Shown here piece by piece: positions 25,983 through 34,576 of a stretch of DNA of 64,000 bases (positions are counted from its first letter, which is position 1; each line of letters starts with the position of its first letter). Below the pieces are notes generated by a model. It made no database searches, had not been told where the DNA came from, and worked only from the letters and a program-made list of their open reading frames with translations. The position numbers and the translations under genes are program-made. Source of the DNA: CAWGJC01 sp965276665 (GTDB lineage Bacteria; Pseudomonadota; Alphaproteobacteria; Acetobacterales; Acetobacteraceae); NCBI GenBank assembly GCA_965276665.1, contig OZ255620.1:4836001-4900000 (forward strand). Direction: 5' to 3'.

Positions 25983-28364
25983 ATGGGGTTCCAGGGGATC
26001 GGAGCGTCGGTCAAGCGTAAGGAAGACCTTCGCTTTCTAAGTGGGCGTGGCAGATACGTTGACGACCTAAACATCCCCGGACAGCTTCATGCCTTTATCC
26101 GGCGGTCTGATCGCCCCCATGCCGAGATCATCCGGATCGATATCGCGGAGGCGGCAAAAATGCCAGGGGTCGCCGCGGTTTACGTCGGCACGGACCTGAA
26201 GGCGGATGGCGTCGGGGGATTGCCATGCGGATGGCAAATAACGAACAAAGATGGTTCTGCAATGGCCGAGCCACTCCACCCCGTGCTTGCCGTCGGCAAG
26301 GTTCGCCACGTTGGTGACCCTGCGGCAGTCGTTGTCGCGGCAACCCGGCAGCAGGCGAAAGACGCTTCCGAACGCATAATCATCGAGTTTGCAGACCTGC
26401 CTCCCGTGACCACTGTGCGAGATGCGGTTGCACCCGGTGCCGCCCAACTTCATGAAGATGCGCCGGGTAACATTTGCTATGATTGGCACATCGGAGACCG
26501 GACAGTTGTCGACGAGGCGTTCGAAAGCGCGGCGCATGTCGTTCGTCTCGATTTAACGAACAATCGCCTGATCCCGAACGCGATGGAGCCGCGCGCGGCT
26601 GTTGGCAACTATGACCCCTCCACAGACGAGTTCACGCTCCATACCACCAGCCAAAATCCGCACGTCATTCGCATGTTGATGGGCGCCTTCGTGCTGCATA
26701 TCCCGGAGCATCGTCTGCGTGTCGTGGCGCCGGACGTTGGAGGCGGATTTGGGTCCAAAATCTACCACTACGCCGAAGAAGCGATTGTTACCTGGGCTGC
26801 AGGGAAGCTGAAAAGGCCGGTCAAGTGGACGGCCGAGCGCACCGAAAGCTTCATGTCCGATGCGCATGGTCGTGATCATGACAGCACGGCGGAAATGGCT
26901 ATCGACGCGTCCGGCAAGTTCCTAGCGCTCCGGGTAAGCACGCTTTGCAATATGGGGGCTTATTTATCCACTTTCGGTCCGGCGGTGCCGACCTACTTAT
27001 ATGCCACGCTACTTGCTGGTGTTTATCACACTCCAGTAATCTACGCCGAGGTTAAGGCTGTCTTTACGAGCACGGTTCCAGTTGATGCCTATCGTGGTGC
27101 CGGCCGTCCGGAAGCAACTTATCTTCTGGAACGACTGGTGGATGTCATTGCACGTGATACCGGTCTTGATCGAGTCGACATTCGCCGCCGGAATTTCATC
27201 CCCGCGGATGCGTTTCCGTACCAAACCCCGGTTGCCCTTCAATACGACAGTGGTGATTACGGCCTAACTCTCGATGCTGCCCTTAAAGCATCTGATTGGA
27301 CCGGGTTTGAAGTGCGGCGCCAGACTGCTGCGGCCCGCGGAAAGTTACGCGGAATCGGGATGTCGACTTATGTGGAAGCGTGCGGCATTGCACCAAGCCA
27401 GGTAGTCGGCTCCTTGGGAGCTCGCGCGGGTCTCTATGAGGTAGCGACAATTCGAGTGCACCCGACGGGAAGCGTAACCGTCCTCACGGGAGCGCATAGC
27501 CACGGCCAAGGTCATGAGACGACCTTCGCGCAACTCGTCTGCGATCAGCTCGGCGTTCCAATCGATCTGGTTGAAGTCGTGCATGGAGATACTGCGAAAA
27601 TCCCGTTCGGCATGGGAACTTACGGCAGCCGTAGTTTGCCGGTCGGTGGTGCGGCAATGGTGAAGGCGATGGATAAGATCATTGCCAAGGGAAAAAAGAT
27701 TGCTGCGCACCTGTTGGAGGCGTCCGCCGATGACATTGAATTCCAAAACGGGCGGTTCAGCGTAGCTGGCACGGATCGATCGAAATCTCTGTCGGACATT
27801 TCACTCGCGGCTTATGTGCCACACAATTATCCAATCGATGAACTAGAACCAGGTCTTGACGAAACTGCGTTCTACGATCCAAAAAATTTTACCTTCCCAG
27901 GAGGATGCCATATTTGTGAGGTGGAGATCGACCCAGATATTGGCAGTGTGCAAGTGATCAACTTCACGGCCGTCGACGATGTAGGGCGTGTGATCAATCC
28001 CATGATCGTCGAAGGTCAGGTGCAGGGCGGAATCGCGCAAGGTATTGGTCAGGCGCTTTTAGAGCGCGCCGTTTATGACAACGATGGTCAACTTTTAACC
28101 GGTTCTTATATGGATTATACGATGCCGCGCGCGCACGATATTCCAATGATCGATGTTAGTAACTCTGTGACGCTTTGTACTCACAACCCGCTGGGATCGA
28201 AGGGTTGCGGCGAAGTAGGAGCAATCGGCAGCCCACCGGCAATCATGAATGCAGTGATTGATGCGTTGAAAGACTATGGAGTTCGACATCTGGACATGCC
28301 GGCATCGCCTGAAAAAATATGGTCGATTATCCGTTCTCAAACACCGGCGTTGGCCGCAGAGTGA
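25983..28364 (+). CDS. Molybdenum hydroxylase large subunit, molybdopterin-binding (form II CoxL-like)
   Basis: The large subunit has 793 residues. It opens GIGASVKRKEDLRFLSGRGRYVDDLN; the Mo-cofactor part has DVGGGFGSKIYHYAEE and the active-site loop VDAYRGAGRPEATY. That loop is the form II signature; genuine CO dehydrogenase carries AYRCSFR, so this is not a CO dehydrogenase. HGQGHETTFAQ and the C-terminal GSKGCGEVGAIG with the catalytic Glu are intact. The sequence stretch 27800-28350 is more AT-rich than the start. Substrate unknown; an aldehyde or N-heteroaromatic is the usual range. The same family as 17411-19774 but clearly divergent. Confidence 0.92.
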   Translation: MGFQGIGASVKRKEDLRFLSGRGRYVDDLNIPGQLHAFIRRSDRPHAEIIRIDIAEAAKMPGVAAVYVGTDLKADGVGGLPCGWQITNKDGSAMAEPLHPVLAVGKVRHVGDPAAVVVAATRQQAKDASERIIIEFADLPPVTTVRDAVAPGAAQLHEDAPGNICYDWHIGDRTVVDEAFESAAHVVRLDLTNNRLIPNAMEPRAAVGNYDPSTDEFTLHTTSQNPHVIRMLMGAFVLHIPEHRLRVVAPDVGGGFGSKIYHYAEEAIVTWAAGKLKRPVKWTAERTESFMSDAHGRDHDSTAEMAIDASGKFLALRVSTLCNMGAYLSTFGPAVPTYLYATLLAGVYHTPVIYAEVKAVFTSTVPVDAYRGAGRPEATYLLERLVDVIARDTGLDRVDIRRRNFIPADAFPYQTPVALQYDSGDYGLTLDAALKASDWTGFEVRRQTAAARGKLRGIGMSTYVEACGIAPSQVVGSLGARAGLYEVATIRVHPTGSVTVLTGAHSHGQGHETTFAQLVCDQLGVPIDLVEVVHGDTAKIPFGMGTYGSRSLPVGGAAMVKAMDKIIAKGKKIAAHLLEASADDIEFQNGRFSVAGTDRSKSLSDISLAAYVPHNYPIDELEPGLDETAFYDPKNFTFPGGCHICEVEIDPDIGSVQVINFTAVDDVGRVINPMIVEGQVQGGIAQGIGQALLERAVYDNDGQLLTGSYMDYTMPRAHDIPMIDVSNSVTLCTHNPLGSKGCGEVGAIGSPPAIMNAVIDALKDYGVRHLDMPASPEKIWSIIRSQTPALAAE

Positions 28365-28379
28365 GTAGGAAGAAACGCA

Positions 28380-29171
28380 ATGTATGATTTCGCCTTTCAC
28401 AAGCCGGCCAACGTTGCCGAGGCAGTAAGTCTTCTTTCCGCCGACCCGGAGGCTCGCCCTCTTGCCGGCGGACAGACATTCATTCCTGTCTTGAAGCAGC
28501 GTTTGAGCAGGCCGACATCTGTGGTTGACTTGGCATTACTAGGCTTAGTTGGTATCAAGTCCGAGGTAGGGAAAATCACCATCGGTGCGATGACCAACCA
28601 CATGGCTATCGCAAACGCAGCCGATATTAAGAAATCGATCCCTGGTCTTGCCAAAATGGCATCGTGGATTGGCGACAACCAGGTACGCCATCGCGGCACG
28701 ATGGGCGGTAGTCTGGCGAACAATGATCCATCGGCTTGTTATCCCAGCGCAGTGTTGGCAATTGGCGCTACCGTCATAACCGACCGCCGAAGCATTCCTG
28801 CGGACGAATTCTTTCAGGGGATGTTCACCACGGCGCTTGAGCCGGGCGAAATGATCACAGCTATCGAGTTTCCGGTTCCGGAGAAGTCGAACTACGAGAA
28901 GTTTAGGAATCCGGCGTCTCGATACGCCATGGTTGGTGTATTCGTTGCACGAGGTCCCAGCGGCGTCCGGGTAGCGATCACTGGAGCAGGGCAGGGCGGT
29001 GTGTTTCGTCACAAAGCTATGGAGGAAGCCCTCACTCGGACATGGTCACCGGATGCGATTGCCGGGATCACGACGCCGGTTGATGGGCTCAATAGCGACA
29101 TTCACGCCAGTGCAGAATATCGCGCCCATCTAATTTCAGTCATGGCGAAACGAGCGATTGCCGGCATGTAA
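28380..29171 (+). CDS. Molybdenum hydroxylase FAD-binding subunit (CoxM-like)
   Basis: A 263-residue FAD subunit. The first FAD motif is LAGGQTFIPVLKQRL (about 28-42) and the second is RHRGTMGGSLANNDPSACYP (about 104-123), both standard. The C-terminal CO_deh_flav_C part (FRNPASRYAMVGVFVARG) is present. Length is a little short of the usual 280-290. It follows the large subunit by 15 bases and completes the three-subunit enzyme. Beyond its stop the DNA turns non-coding. Confidence 0.9.
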   Translation: MYDFAFHKPANVAEAVSLLSADPEARPLAGGQTFIPVLKQRLSRPTSVVDLALLGLVGIKSEVGKITIGAMTNHMAIANAADIKKSIPGLAKMASWIGDNQVRHRGTMGGSLANNDPSACYPSAVLAIGATVITDRRSIPADEFFQGMFTTALEPGEMITAIEFPVPEKSNYEKFRNPASRYAMVGVFVARGPSGVRVAITGAGQGGVFRHKAMEEALTRTWSPDAIAGITTPVDGLNSDIHASAEYRAHLISVMAKRAIAGM

Positions 29172-29993
29172 ATCGTCGCCTTCGATCCGAGGAGTCCGGC
29201 GACGAGCTACGGAAACGGAGCTTGGTTTAGCCAAGCTCAGTGGTTCCCAAACGCACTGCCGGATTATGGAAAAGATCTGGTATTTGAGTGATCCTCTCCG
29301 GCTTTTGTCAGTTCAGGGCGTACTTACCAGGGCTTGCGCCTTGGCTCTAACGTTATATCCAGTCGAAAATCGGTAATACGTGGCGAGGACATCGCCCGAG
29401 TGCTGTATCGCCGGCTCGCAAGGAGACAGGGTTCCGCACCTTATTCGTCAGAAGGTTTGCTGTATGTATTTCCAGCTCGAGCAGATTTAGGGACATAAGC
29501 GATTGCCTGGCGTCGAAGGCGAGATAATGGTGTTCGCTGGCTCGAACTCGGGGGCGCTGAATTACACGAGCTTGAACCTGCTATCGCTGGACAATATCAG
29601 TTCGGTATCCTTGTGCAGAATTTCGCTCATTGCACTTATACGGGCGTCTATATGGCCACCCCTGTGTGCCACGCAGAGGCAGGCGGTGAATACGGGTTCG
29701 CGCGACAGGTTTCACCATTGAAGCGTCCCGACTTCATAGGATGCATATAGAAGTGGGATGATTGCTGCGAACCGCGCGGTTATTTGTACCGAAGCATGGT
29801 TTACGTTTTCCCGGAGACTGAGCGTGGCTATCACGCAGTCATCTCAGATCCTGGGGCGGCCTCGCCATCCAGGCATGCCTTCTAACGGAAAAATCGCGAA
29901 CACGATGACCTTAGGTGGACTTCGAATGGCCGGTCAGGTGAGCTGGCGGAGCTTTTGATCAAGCCGAAAACCACGGGCGCTAACTAGGTGTTT
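29172..29993. other. Gene-free stretch, probably decayed coding sequence
   Basis: About 820 bases between the hydroxylase operon and IS630 have no intact gene. Short open stretches occur in changing frames, for example ELHELEPAIAGQYQF and VYMATPVCHAEAGGEYGFA near 29560-29700, then RSMVYVFPETERGYHAVIS near 29790-29850, as if one gene were broken by indels. I could not assign a family. Base composition is lower in GC than the flanks. Confidence 0.5.
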
Positions 29994-30005
29994 ATACCAA
30001 GTCCC
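29994..30005 (+). repeat. IS630 left terminal inverted repeat
   Basis: ATACCAAGTCCC; it matches the reverse complement of the right end (ATACCCAGTCCC) at 11 of 12 positions. Confidence 0.75.
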
Positions 30006-30079
30006 TGAAGGCCTGACTCTTGGGGCTTGCCTGACGCGGTGTTGATCGGATTCAAAGTGGCGAACGAGGGAGTTTCGCC

Positions 30080-31153
30080 ATGCCGATTCCGCTTCGGACT
30101 GATTTCGACGCTGGTCAACTGCGATTTTTGGCACGAAAGACCAAGGATGCCGCGCAAGCGCGCCGTTTTCTTTCCTTGGCCGCGACCTACGACGGCGGGA
30201 CGCGAACCGACGCGGCGAAGATCGGCGGGGTGACCCTGCAGATCGTTCGGGACTGGGTGATGAAGTTTAACAACCATGGCTCCGATGGCCTGATCGACCG
30301 CAAGCCACCTGGCCAGCCGGCAAGGCTGAACGATACGCACCGCGCGGCATTGGCGGCGATGATCAAGAACGGCCCGACCACTGCCATCCATGGTGTCGTG
30401 CGCTGGCGGCTTGTCGATCTGTGCCAGTTGATGTGGGAGGAATTTCGCGTCAGCATTGCCAAGCAGACCATGAGCCGGGAACTGCGAGCCATGGGCTACC
30501 GCAAGCTGTCTGCCCGTCCGCGGCATCACACGCAGGACGAGGACGCTATCGAGGACTTCAAAAAATTCCCTGCCATTCTGGAGGAGATCGCGCGTACCAA
30601 TGACGTCCCCCCAGCCGACATAGAGGTCTGGTTCGCAGACGAGGCCCGGATCGGACAGAAGAACAAGATCACCAGGCGTTGGGCCAAGCGCGGCACGCGA
30701 CCCTCGGCGCCACACGATCAACGAACCGCCTCGAGCTACATCTTCGGCGCCATCTGCCCCAGACACGGTAAGGCAGCGGCGCTGGTGCTGCCACACTGCA
30801 ACACCGCGGCAATGAACCTTCATCTGGCGGAGATCGCAACCATGATAGCGCCGGGTGCTCATGCCGTGCTGCTTGTCGACCAAGCCGGATGGCATCTCTC
30901 GGACAAGCTCATCGTGCCGCCCAACGTCACCATCGTCCCGCTACCGTCCAAATGCCCCGAGCTCAATCCCGTCGAGAACATCTGGCAATTCATGCGCGAC
31001 AACTGGCTATCGAACAGGGTCTTTCAGTCCCTACGGCATCCTCGATCACTGCCGTTATTCCTGGAACAAGCTCGTCTCGCAGCCCTGGACAATCATGTCC
31101 ATCAGCATGCGCGACTGGACGCACAGGTTCTAATCAATGGGACTGGGTATTAG
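30080..31153 (+). pseudogene. IS630-family transposase, C-terminus out of frame
   Basis: The frame gives 357 residues: an N-terminal helix-turn-helix pair (AAKIGGVTLQIVRDW, SIAKQTMSRELRAMG) and a complete DDE core, with FADEARIG (first Asp), LLVDQAGWH (second Asp) and ELNPVENIW (Glu). After NRVF, at TCTTTCAG (31019-31026), it continues as QSLRHPRSLPLF and exits through the right inverted repeat. The neighbouring frame instead reads SPYGILDHC.YSWNKL to RDWTHRF and stops at TAA 31132-31134 inside the element, which is the normal family C-terminus. One extra T in TTT explains this. The DDE triad precedes the slip, so some activity, or frameshift rescue, is possible. Confidence 0.8.
31139..31150 (-). 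repeat. IS630 right terminal inverted repeat
   Basis: GGGACTGGGTAT; the same end is present at 41953-41964 in the partial copy. The transposase frame as it stands runs through this repeat and stops outside the element. Confidence 0.75.
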
Positions 31154-31443
31154 CCCGTAACCCGGGAGAATTCGCGACCATTTCCGTGTCGAGGATTGGC
31201 GTGCTGGATAATTGACCGGCCTACAGATGGTGGGCGTCAAGGGCCTTAATTGAAATTGTGATGATGCCGACCAGCTTGCTGGATGGTAGCTTGATCTGGG
31301 ACTCAGGAACCTGCATCAAAGATGCTTGTTGCGATCGGAAACAGCGCAATGCGAGGCAAGTTCGTTCTGGAACAGCGAAAGAAACCCCACAGCTAGTCGT
31401 GATCGCCTCCTCACCCGCCTCAACCAAACCGTCCGCCGCTTGA
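31154..31443. other. Gene-free stretch after IS630
   Basis: About 290 bases between the IS end and the racemase remnant. No reading frame here has family features or a ribosome site. It may be the decayed remainder of the racemase gene, whose recognisable part stops at about 31444. Confidence 0.45.
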
Positions 31444-31659
31444 AGAAGAACTGAAGAAGTCTTGCGACATTGCTGAGGACAACGCGATCGGGAGTTGCGC
31501 CCTCTACGACCCGATAGAAGACCGGAAAAGGCCAGGTATCGGCGTTCTCATGTTTCCGGGTATATGCTGGAAGCGAGCATCCAGCATCAGGATCCCGAGC
31601 AGGGCGCCATAGAGAGGCTTGCCGGCCCGAACGATCCGGACAAGTCGGGCGCGCCGCAT
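31444..31659 (-). pseudogene. Aspartate/glutamate (hydantoin) racemase family, N-terminal remnant
   Basis: On the minus strand MRRARLVRIVRAGKPLYGALL runs into GILMLDARFQHIPGNM, and after a one-base slip NADTWPFPVFYRVVEGATPDRVV continues. This matches the N-terminus of Asp/Glu/hydantoin racemase-type proteins (GILMLDTRFPRIPGD...FPV.Y.VV.GA.PERVV in my memory of the family). Only about 70 residues remain of roughly 230. Both active-site cysteine regions lie beyond or outside it. It is dead and next to IS630. Confidence 0.65.
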
Positions 31660-31742
31660 GACCCATCGGGCAAACATCCGATGCTTGTCGTAAAGAGCTT
31701 CCAGCGCGAGACTGATGACGTCAATCGTTTTCAGGGAAAAAG

Positions 31743-32438
31743 ATGGCCAACCGCCCGTTCACCAAAGTCGACCTCGAGCGTCTCCGCCGGTACGACACGC
31801 CGACGATCTGCAATGGGCTGGAGATCGTCGCACCAGAACGTCGTGCAATCGGCTTTACCGTTGAGCAAATGGTAGCCGCTGATCGCAGCTTGCCACCGAT
31901 CGTCGGCTTGGCGCGGGTTGGTACGTTGCGGGCGAAAGAGGCCCCCCGGGGTTCTACGGCTAGCCGTCTCGACTGGTACGACTACGTAGCCGAAGCTGAC
32001 CTGCCCTCTATCGTTTTGCTGCAAGATCTTGACGACCAGCCAGGGTATGGGGCGTTCTGGGGAGAAGTGCACTCGGCCGTGCACAAAGCCTTGGGCGCAG
32101 AAGGTTGTGTAACCAACGGCTCCTTCCGGGATTGCGACATGTTGGCAAAGGACTTCCAAATCATTGGAGGTAGAATTGGGCCGAGCCATGCACATGTCCA
32201 TATCGTCGATTTTGGAAAGCCCGTGAACATTTTTGGCATGCAAGCGGCCCATGACGATGTCATTCATGCTGACTATCATGGCGCTGTCGTCATTCCCGCC
32301 GACGTGGTCCCTCGTCTTGTTGACGCGATCGATTTGGTCGCAAGGCGGGAACGCGTCATCCTTGATATCTGTGCTGACCCCAACTTCACCCCTGCCAAGC
32401 TACGAGAGGTCGTTCGGAAAGCTAGTGAAATTCATTGA
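31743..32438 (+). CDS. RraA-like protein (HMG/CHA aldolase-type fold)
   Basis: The protein has 231 residues. The conserved core is VTNGSFRDCDMLAKDFQIIGG (GxxRD type, about 118-138) followed by the HADYHGAVVIPADVVP segment near 178-193, which marks the RraA/4-hydroxy-4-methyl-2-oxoglutarate aldolase superfamily. Members cleave or decarboxylate 2-oxo acids with a divalent metal bound through that Asp. An RNase E-inhibitor role is unlikely for this longer, catabolic-context type. It lies 53 bases ahead of the orphan ABC ATPase pair. Confidence 0.85.
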   Translation: MANRPFTKVDLERLRRYDTPTICNGLEIVAPERRAIGFTVEQMVAADRSLPPIVGLARVGTLRAKEAPRGSTASRLDWYDYVAEADLPSIVLLQDLDDQPGYGAFWGEVHSAVHKALGAEGCVTNGSFRDCDMLAKDFQIIGGRIGPSHAHVHIVDFGKPVNIFGMQAAHDDVIHADYHGAVVIPADVVPRLVDAIDLVARRERVILDICADPNFTPAKLREVVRKASEIH

Positions 32439-32491
32439 CCTGGACATCGCTTGTTACCCCATTCCTATTGGGCATCGCACAGGGTTAGCTC

Positions 32492-33475
32492 ATGACCACA
32501 CTTCTTGCCATCGAAGGCCTACGTACCGTCTTCCGAACCAGCAACGGCGAGGTGTCGGCGGTGGATGGGGTGAACTTGACCGTCGAAAGAGGTCGAACGC
32601 TCGGGATCGTCGGTGAGAGTGGTTGCGGAAAATCCATGTTGTCGCTCTCCGTCATGGGATTGGTGCCGCAGCCCGGGCGCATTGCGGCAGGTGAAATACG
32701 ATTCAATGGACGCAACTTACTGTCGCTTCAACCTGCTGAAATGCGTGATATTCGCGGAAATCGGATCGCGATGATCTTCCAAGAACCGATGACCAGCCTC
32801 AATCCGGTTTTTACAGTCGGTGACCAGATCATGGAGGCGATACGCGCGCATGATCGATCGATCAGCCGAAATGAAATACGTTCAAAGGCGATCGACGCAC
32901 TCGATCGCGTTAGAATCCCGGACCCAACTCGCCGATTTGGTGAGTATCCGCACCTGATGTCGGGTGGAATGCGTCAGCGGGTAATGATAGCGATGGCCCT
33001 GGCCTGCGCACCTGATCTTCTGATCGCGGATGAGCCAACGACGGCACTTGATGTAACAGTGCAAGCCCAGATCCTCGACCTTCTGCGCGACCTACAAAGG
33101 CAGACAGGCATGGCAATCATCCTTATTACGCATGATCTTGGCATTGTCGCCGAGATGGCAGATGAGGTCGCTGTGATGTACGCCGGCCGCGTCATCGAAC
33201 AGAGTTCTGGTCCGGCGATCTTCGACGACCCACAACATCCCTACACTCTTGGATTGCTCGGCAGCATCCCACGAGTCGAGGAAACGCGGGACCGCCTGTT
33301 GGCCATTGAGGGGGCGGTCCCGCCGCCATTTGCTTTGCCGCAAGGTTGCCGGTTTCATCCGCGCTGCGTCTTCGCAGCGACAGCCTGTACTGAGACAGAT
33401 CCTGCCTTGAGCGAAGTGGTGCCTCACCATCAGGTTGCATGTATTCGTGCGCCGCTCGAAGATGCTTTCGCATGA
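32492..33475 (+). CDS. Dpp-type ABC transporter ATP-binding protein (DppD-like), second set
   Basis: A 327-residue ATPase with Walker A GESGCGKSMLSL, Q-loop IFQEPMTSLNPVF, signature MSGGMRQRVMIAMAL, Walker B LLIADEPTTALD and a LITHDLGIV H-loop. The cysteine-containing C-terminus (PQGCRFHPRCVFAATAC) is complete. No permease or binding-protein gene accompanies it. It is intact, so it may work with permeases elsewhere, possibly with the 21.5 kb set. It overlaps the next gene by four bases. Confidence 0.9.
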   Translation: MTTLLAIEGLRTVFRTSNGEVSAVDGVNLTVERGRTLGIVGESGCGKSMLSLSVMGLVPQPGRIAAGEIRFNGRNLLSLQPAEMRDIRGNRIAMIFQEPMTSLNPVFTVGDQIMEAIRAHDRSISRNEIRSKAIDALDRVRIPDPTRRFGEYPHLMSGGMRQRVMIAMALACAPDLLIADEPTTALDVTVQAQILDLLRDLQRQTGMAIILITHDLGIVAEMADEVAVMYAGRVIEQSSGPAIFDDPQHPYTLGLLGSIPRVEETRDRLLAIEGAVPPPFALPQGCRFHPRCVFAATACTETDPALSEVVPHHQVACIRAPLEDAFA

Positions 33476-34569
33476 GCGCGAATGATAGAGCGCCCCCATT
33501 ATTGGAGGTACGTGGACTAACGAAGCATTATCCCGTTCGCCGTGGCCTCGTCTTCGCGCGTCAGGTTGGCACGGTGCGAGCCGTCGACGGCGTCGACCTA
33601 TCGCTCCACCGCGGGGAGACACTGGCACTAGTGGGAGAGAGTGGCTGCGGCAAGTCAACGACAGCGCGTCTTGTTTTGCGCCTCGTAGAGCCTTCAGCCG
33701 GATCGGTCCATTTTGAAGGCTTGGATATCACGACATTGTCCGGCGATGCGTTGCGGAGGCTCCGTCGGCGCATGCAGATCGTCTTCCAAGATCCGTTCGC
33801 ATCACTCAACCCGCGGATGACGGTAGGCGATATTCTCGAAGAGCCGCTCATCGTGCATCGGACTGGCAACCGTGCTACGAGACGCGCACGCGTTAGCGAG
33901 TTGTTGGGTCTAGTCGGTTTGGCAGAATATCACGCTAGTCGATATCCTCACGAATTCTCCGGCGGTCAGCGTCAGCGTATTGGCATTGCTCGGGCTCTTG
34001 CGATCGAACCGAGTCTGATTGTGTGCGACGAGCCGGTTTCCGCTCTCGACGTATCCATCCAGGCTCAGGTCGTAAACCTGCTGAAGGATCTTCAGTCGAG
34101 GCTTGGTCTTTCGTATCTTTTCATCGCGCATGACCTAGCTGTGGTGAAGCATATGGCAGATCGCGTTGCCGTTATGTATCTCGGCCGTATTGTTGAATTG
34201 GCTCCAAAGGAGACGCTGTTCGACAATCCAAGACATCCCTATTCGCGGACACTACTGTCGGCGATTCCCCGTCCCGACCCTCATCGGTCAGTTGTTCACC
34301 AGCTGCCCGGCGGTGATGTCCCGAGCCCGATCAATCCGCCTTCCGGTTGCCATTTCCACACGCGCTGTCCGTTTATGATCGACCGCTGCCGAGTGGAGGA
34401 CCCAATGCTCGGAGAAATCGAACCGAGTCACCTTGTGGCTTGTCACCGAGCCTATGAGTTGCCGTCAGCATCGGCCATGGACGACGTCCATGTTTCCGCA
34501 CCAAATGCGGCTCGACGGCTGGCATTGTATGCGGAGATGCGGTCTCGCGCGCGGGAAGTTGCATGGTGA
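33472..34569 (+). CDS. Dpp-type ABC transporter ATP-binding protein (DppF-like), second set
   Basis: A 365-residue ATPase from the ATG at 33472 overlapping the stop of its partner; a start further upstream would lie inside the partner gene. Walker A GESGCGKSTTARL, Q-loop VFQDPFASLNPRM, signature FSGGQRQRIGIARAL, Walker B LIVCDEPVSALD, then FIAHDLAVVKHM. The C-terminus PPSGCHFHTRCPFMIDRC is followed by a longer tail (YELPSASAMDDVHVSA) than in the 24.3 kb copy. Ends convergently, seven bases from secF. Confidence 0.9.
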   Translation: MSANDRAPPLLEVRGLTKHYPVRRGLVFARQVGTVRAVDGVDLSLHRGETLALVGESGCGKSTTARLVLRLVEPSAGSVHFEGLDITTLSGDALRRLRRRMQIVFQDPFASLNPRMTVGDILEEPLIVHRTGNRATRRARVSELLGLVGLAEYHASRYPHEFSGGQRQRIGIARALAIEPSLIVCDEPVSALDVSIQAQVVNLLKDLQSRLGLSYLFIAHDLAVVKHMADRVAVMYLGRIVELAPKETLFDNPRHPYSRTLLSAIPRPDPHRSVVHQLPGGDVPSPINPPSGCHFHTRCPFMIDRCRVEDPMLGEIEPSHLVACHRAYELPSASAMDDVHVSAPNAARRLALYAEMRSRAREVAW

Positions 34570-34576
34570 GGCCACG

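Larger units (their letters stand above)
29994..31150 (+). mobile_element. IS630-family insertion sequence, near full length (about 1157 bp)
   Basis: The element is bounded by imperfect terminal inverted repeats (29994-30005 and 31139-31150, 11 of 12 matching) with TA at both outer edges, as expected for IS630/Tc1-type elements that duplicate TA. It carries one transposase frame. A second, 3'-only copy lies at 41684-41964. It sits among pseudogene debris between the hydroxylase operon and the RraA/ABC cluster. Confidence 0.85.

Noticed and set aside
25435..29171. Carbon monoxide dehydrogenase (CoxSLM)
   Set aside because: The large-subunit active-site loop is AYRGAGR, not the AYRCSFR of genuine aerobic CO dehydrogenase, so only a form II relation is supported.
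31743..32438. RraA as inhibitor of RNase E
   Set aside because: The protein is about 70 residues longer than RraA proper and lies in a catabolic/transport cluster; the aldolase-type branch fits better.
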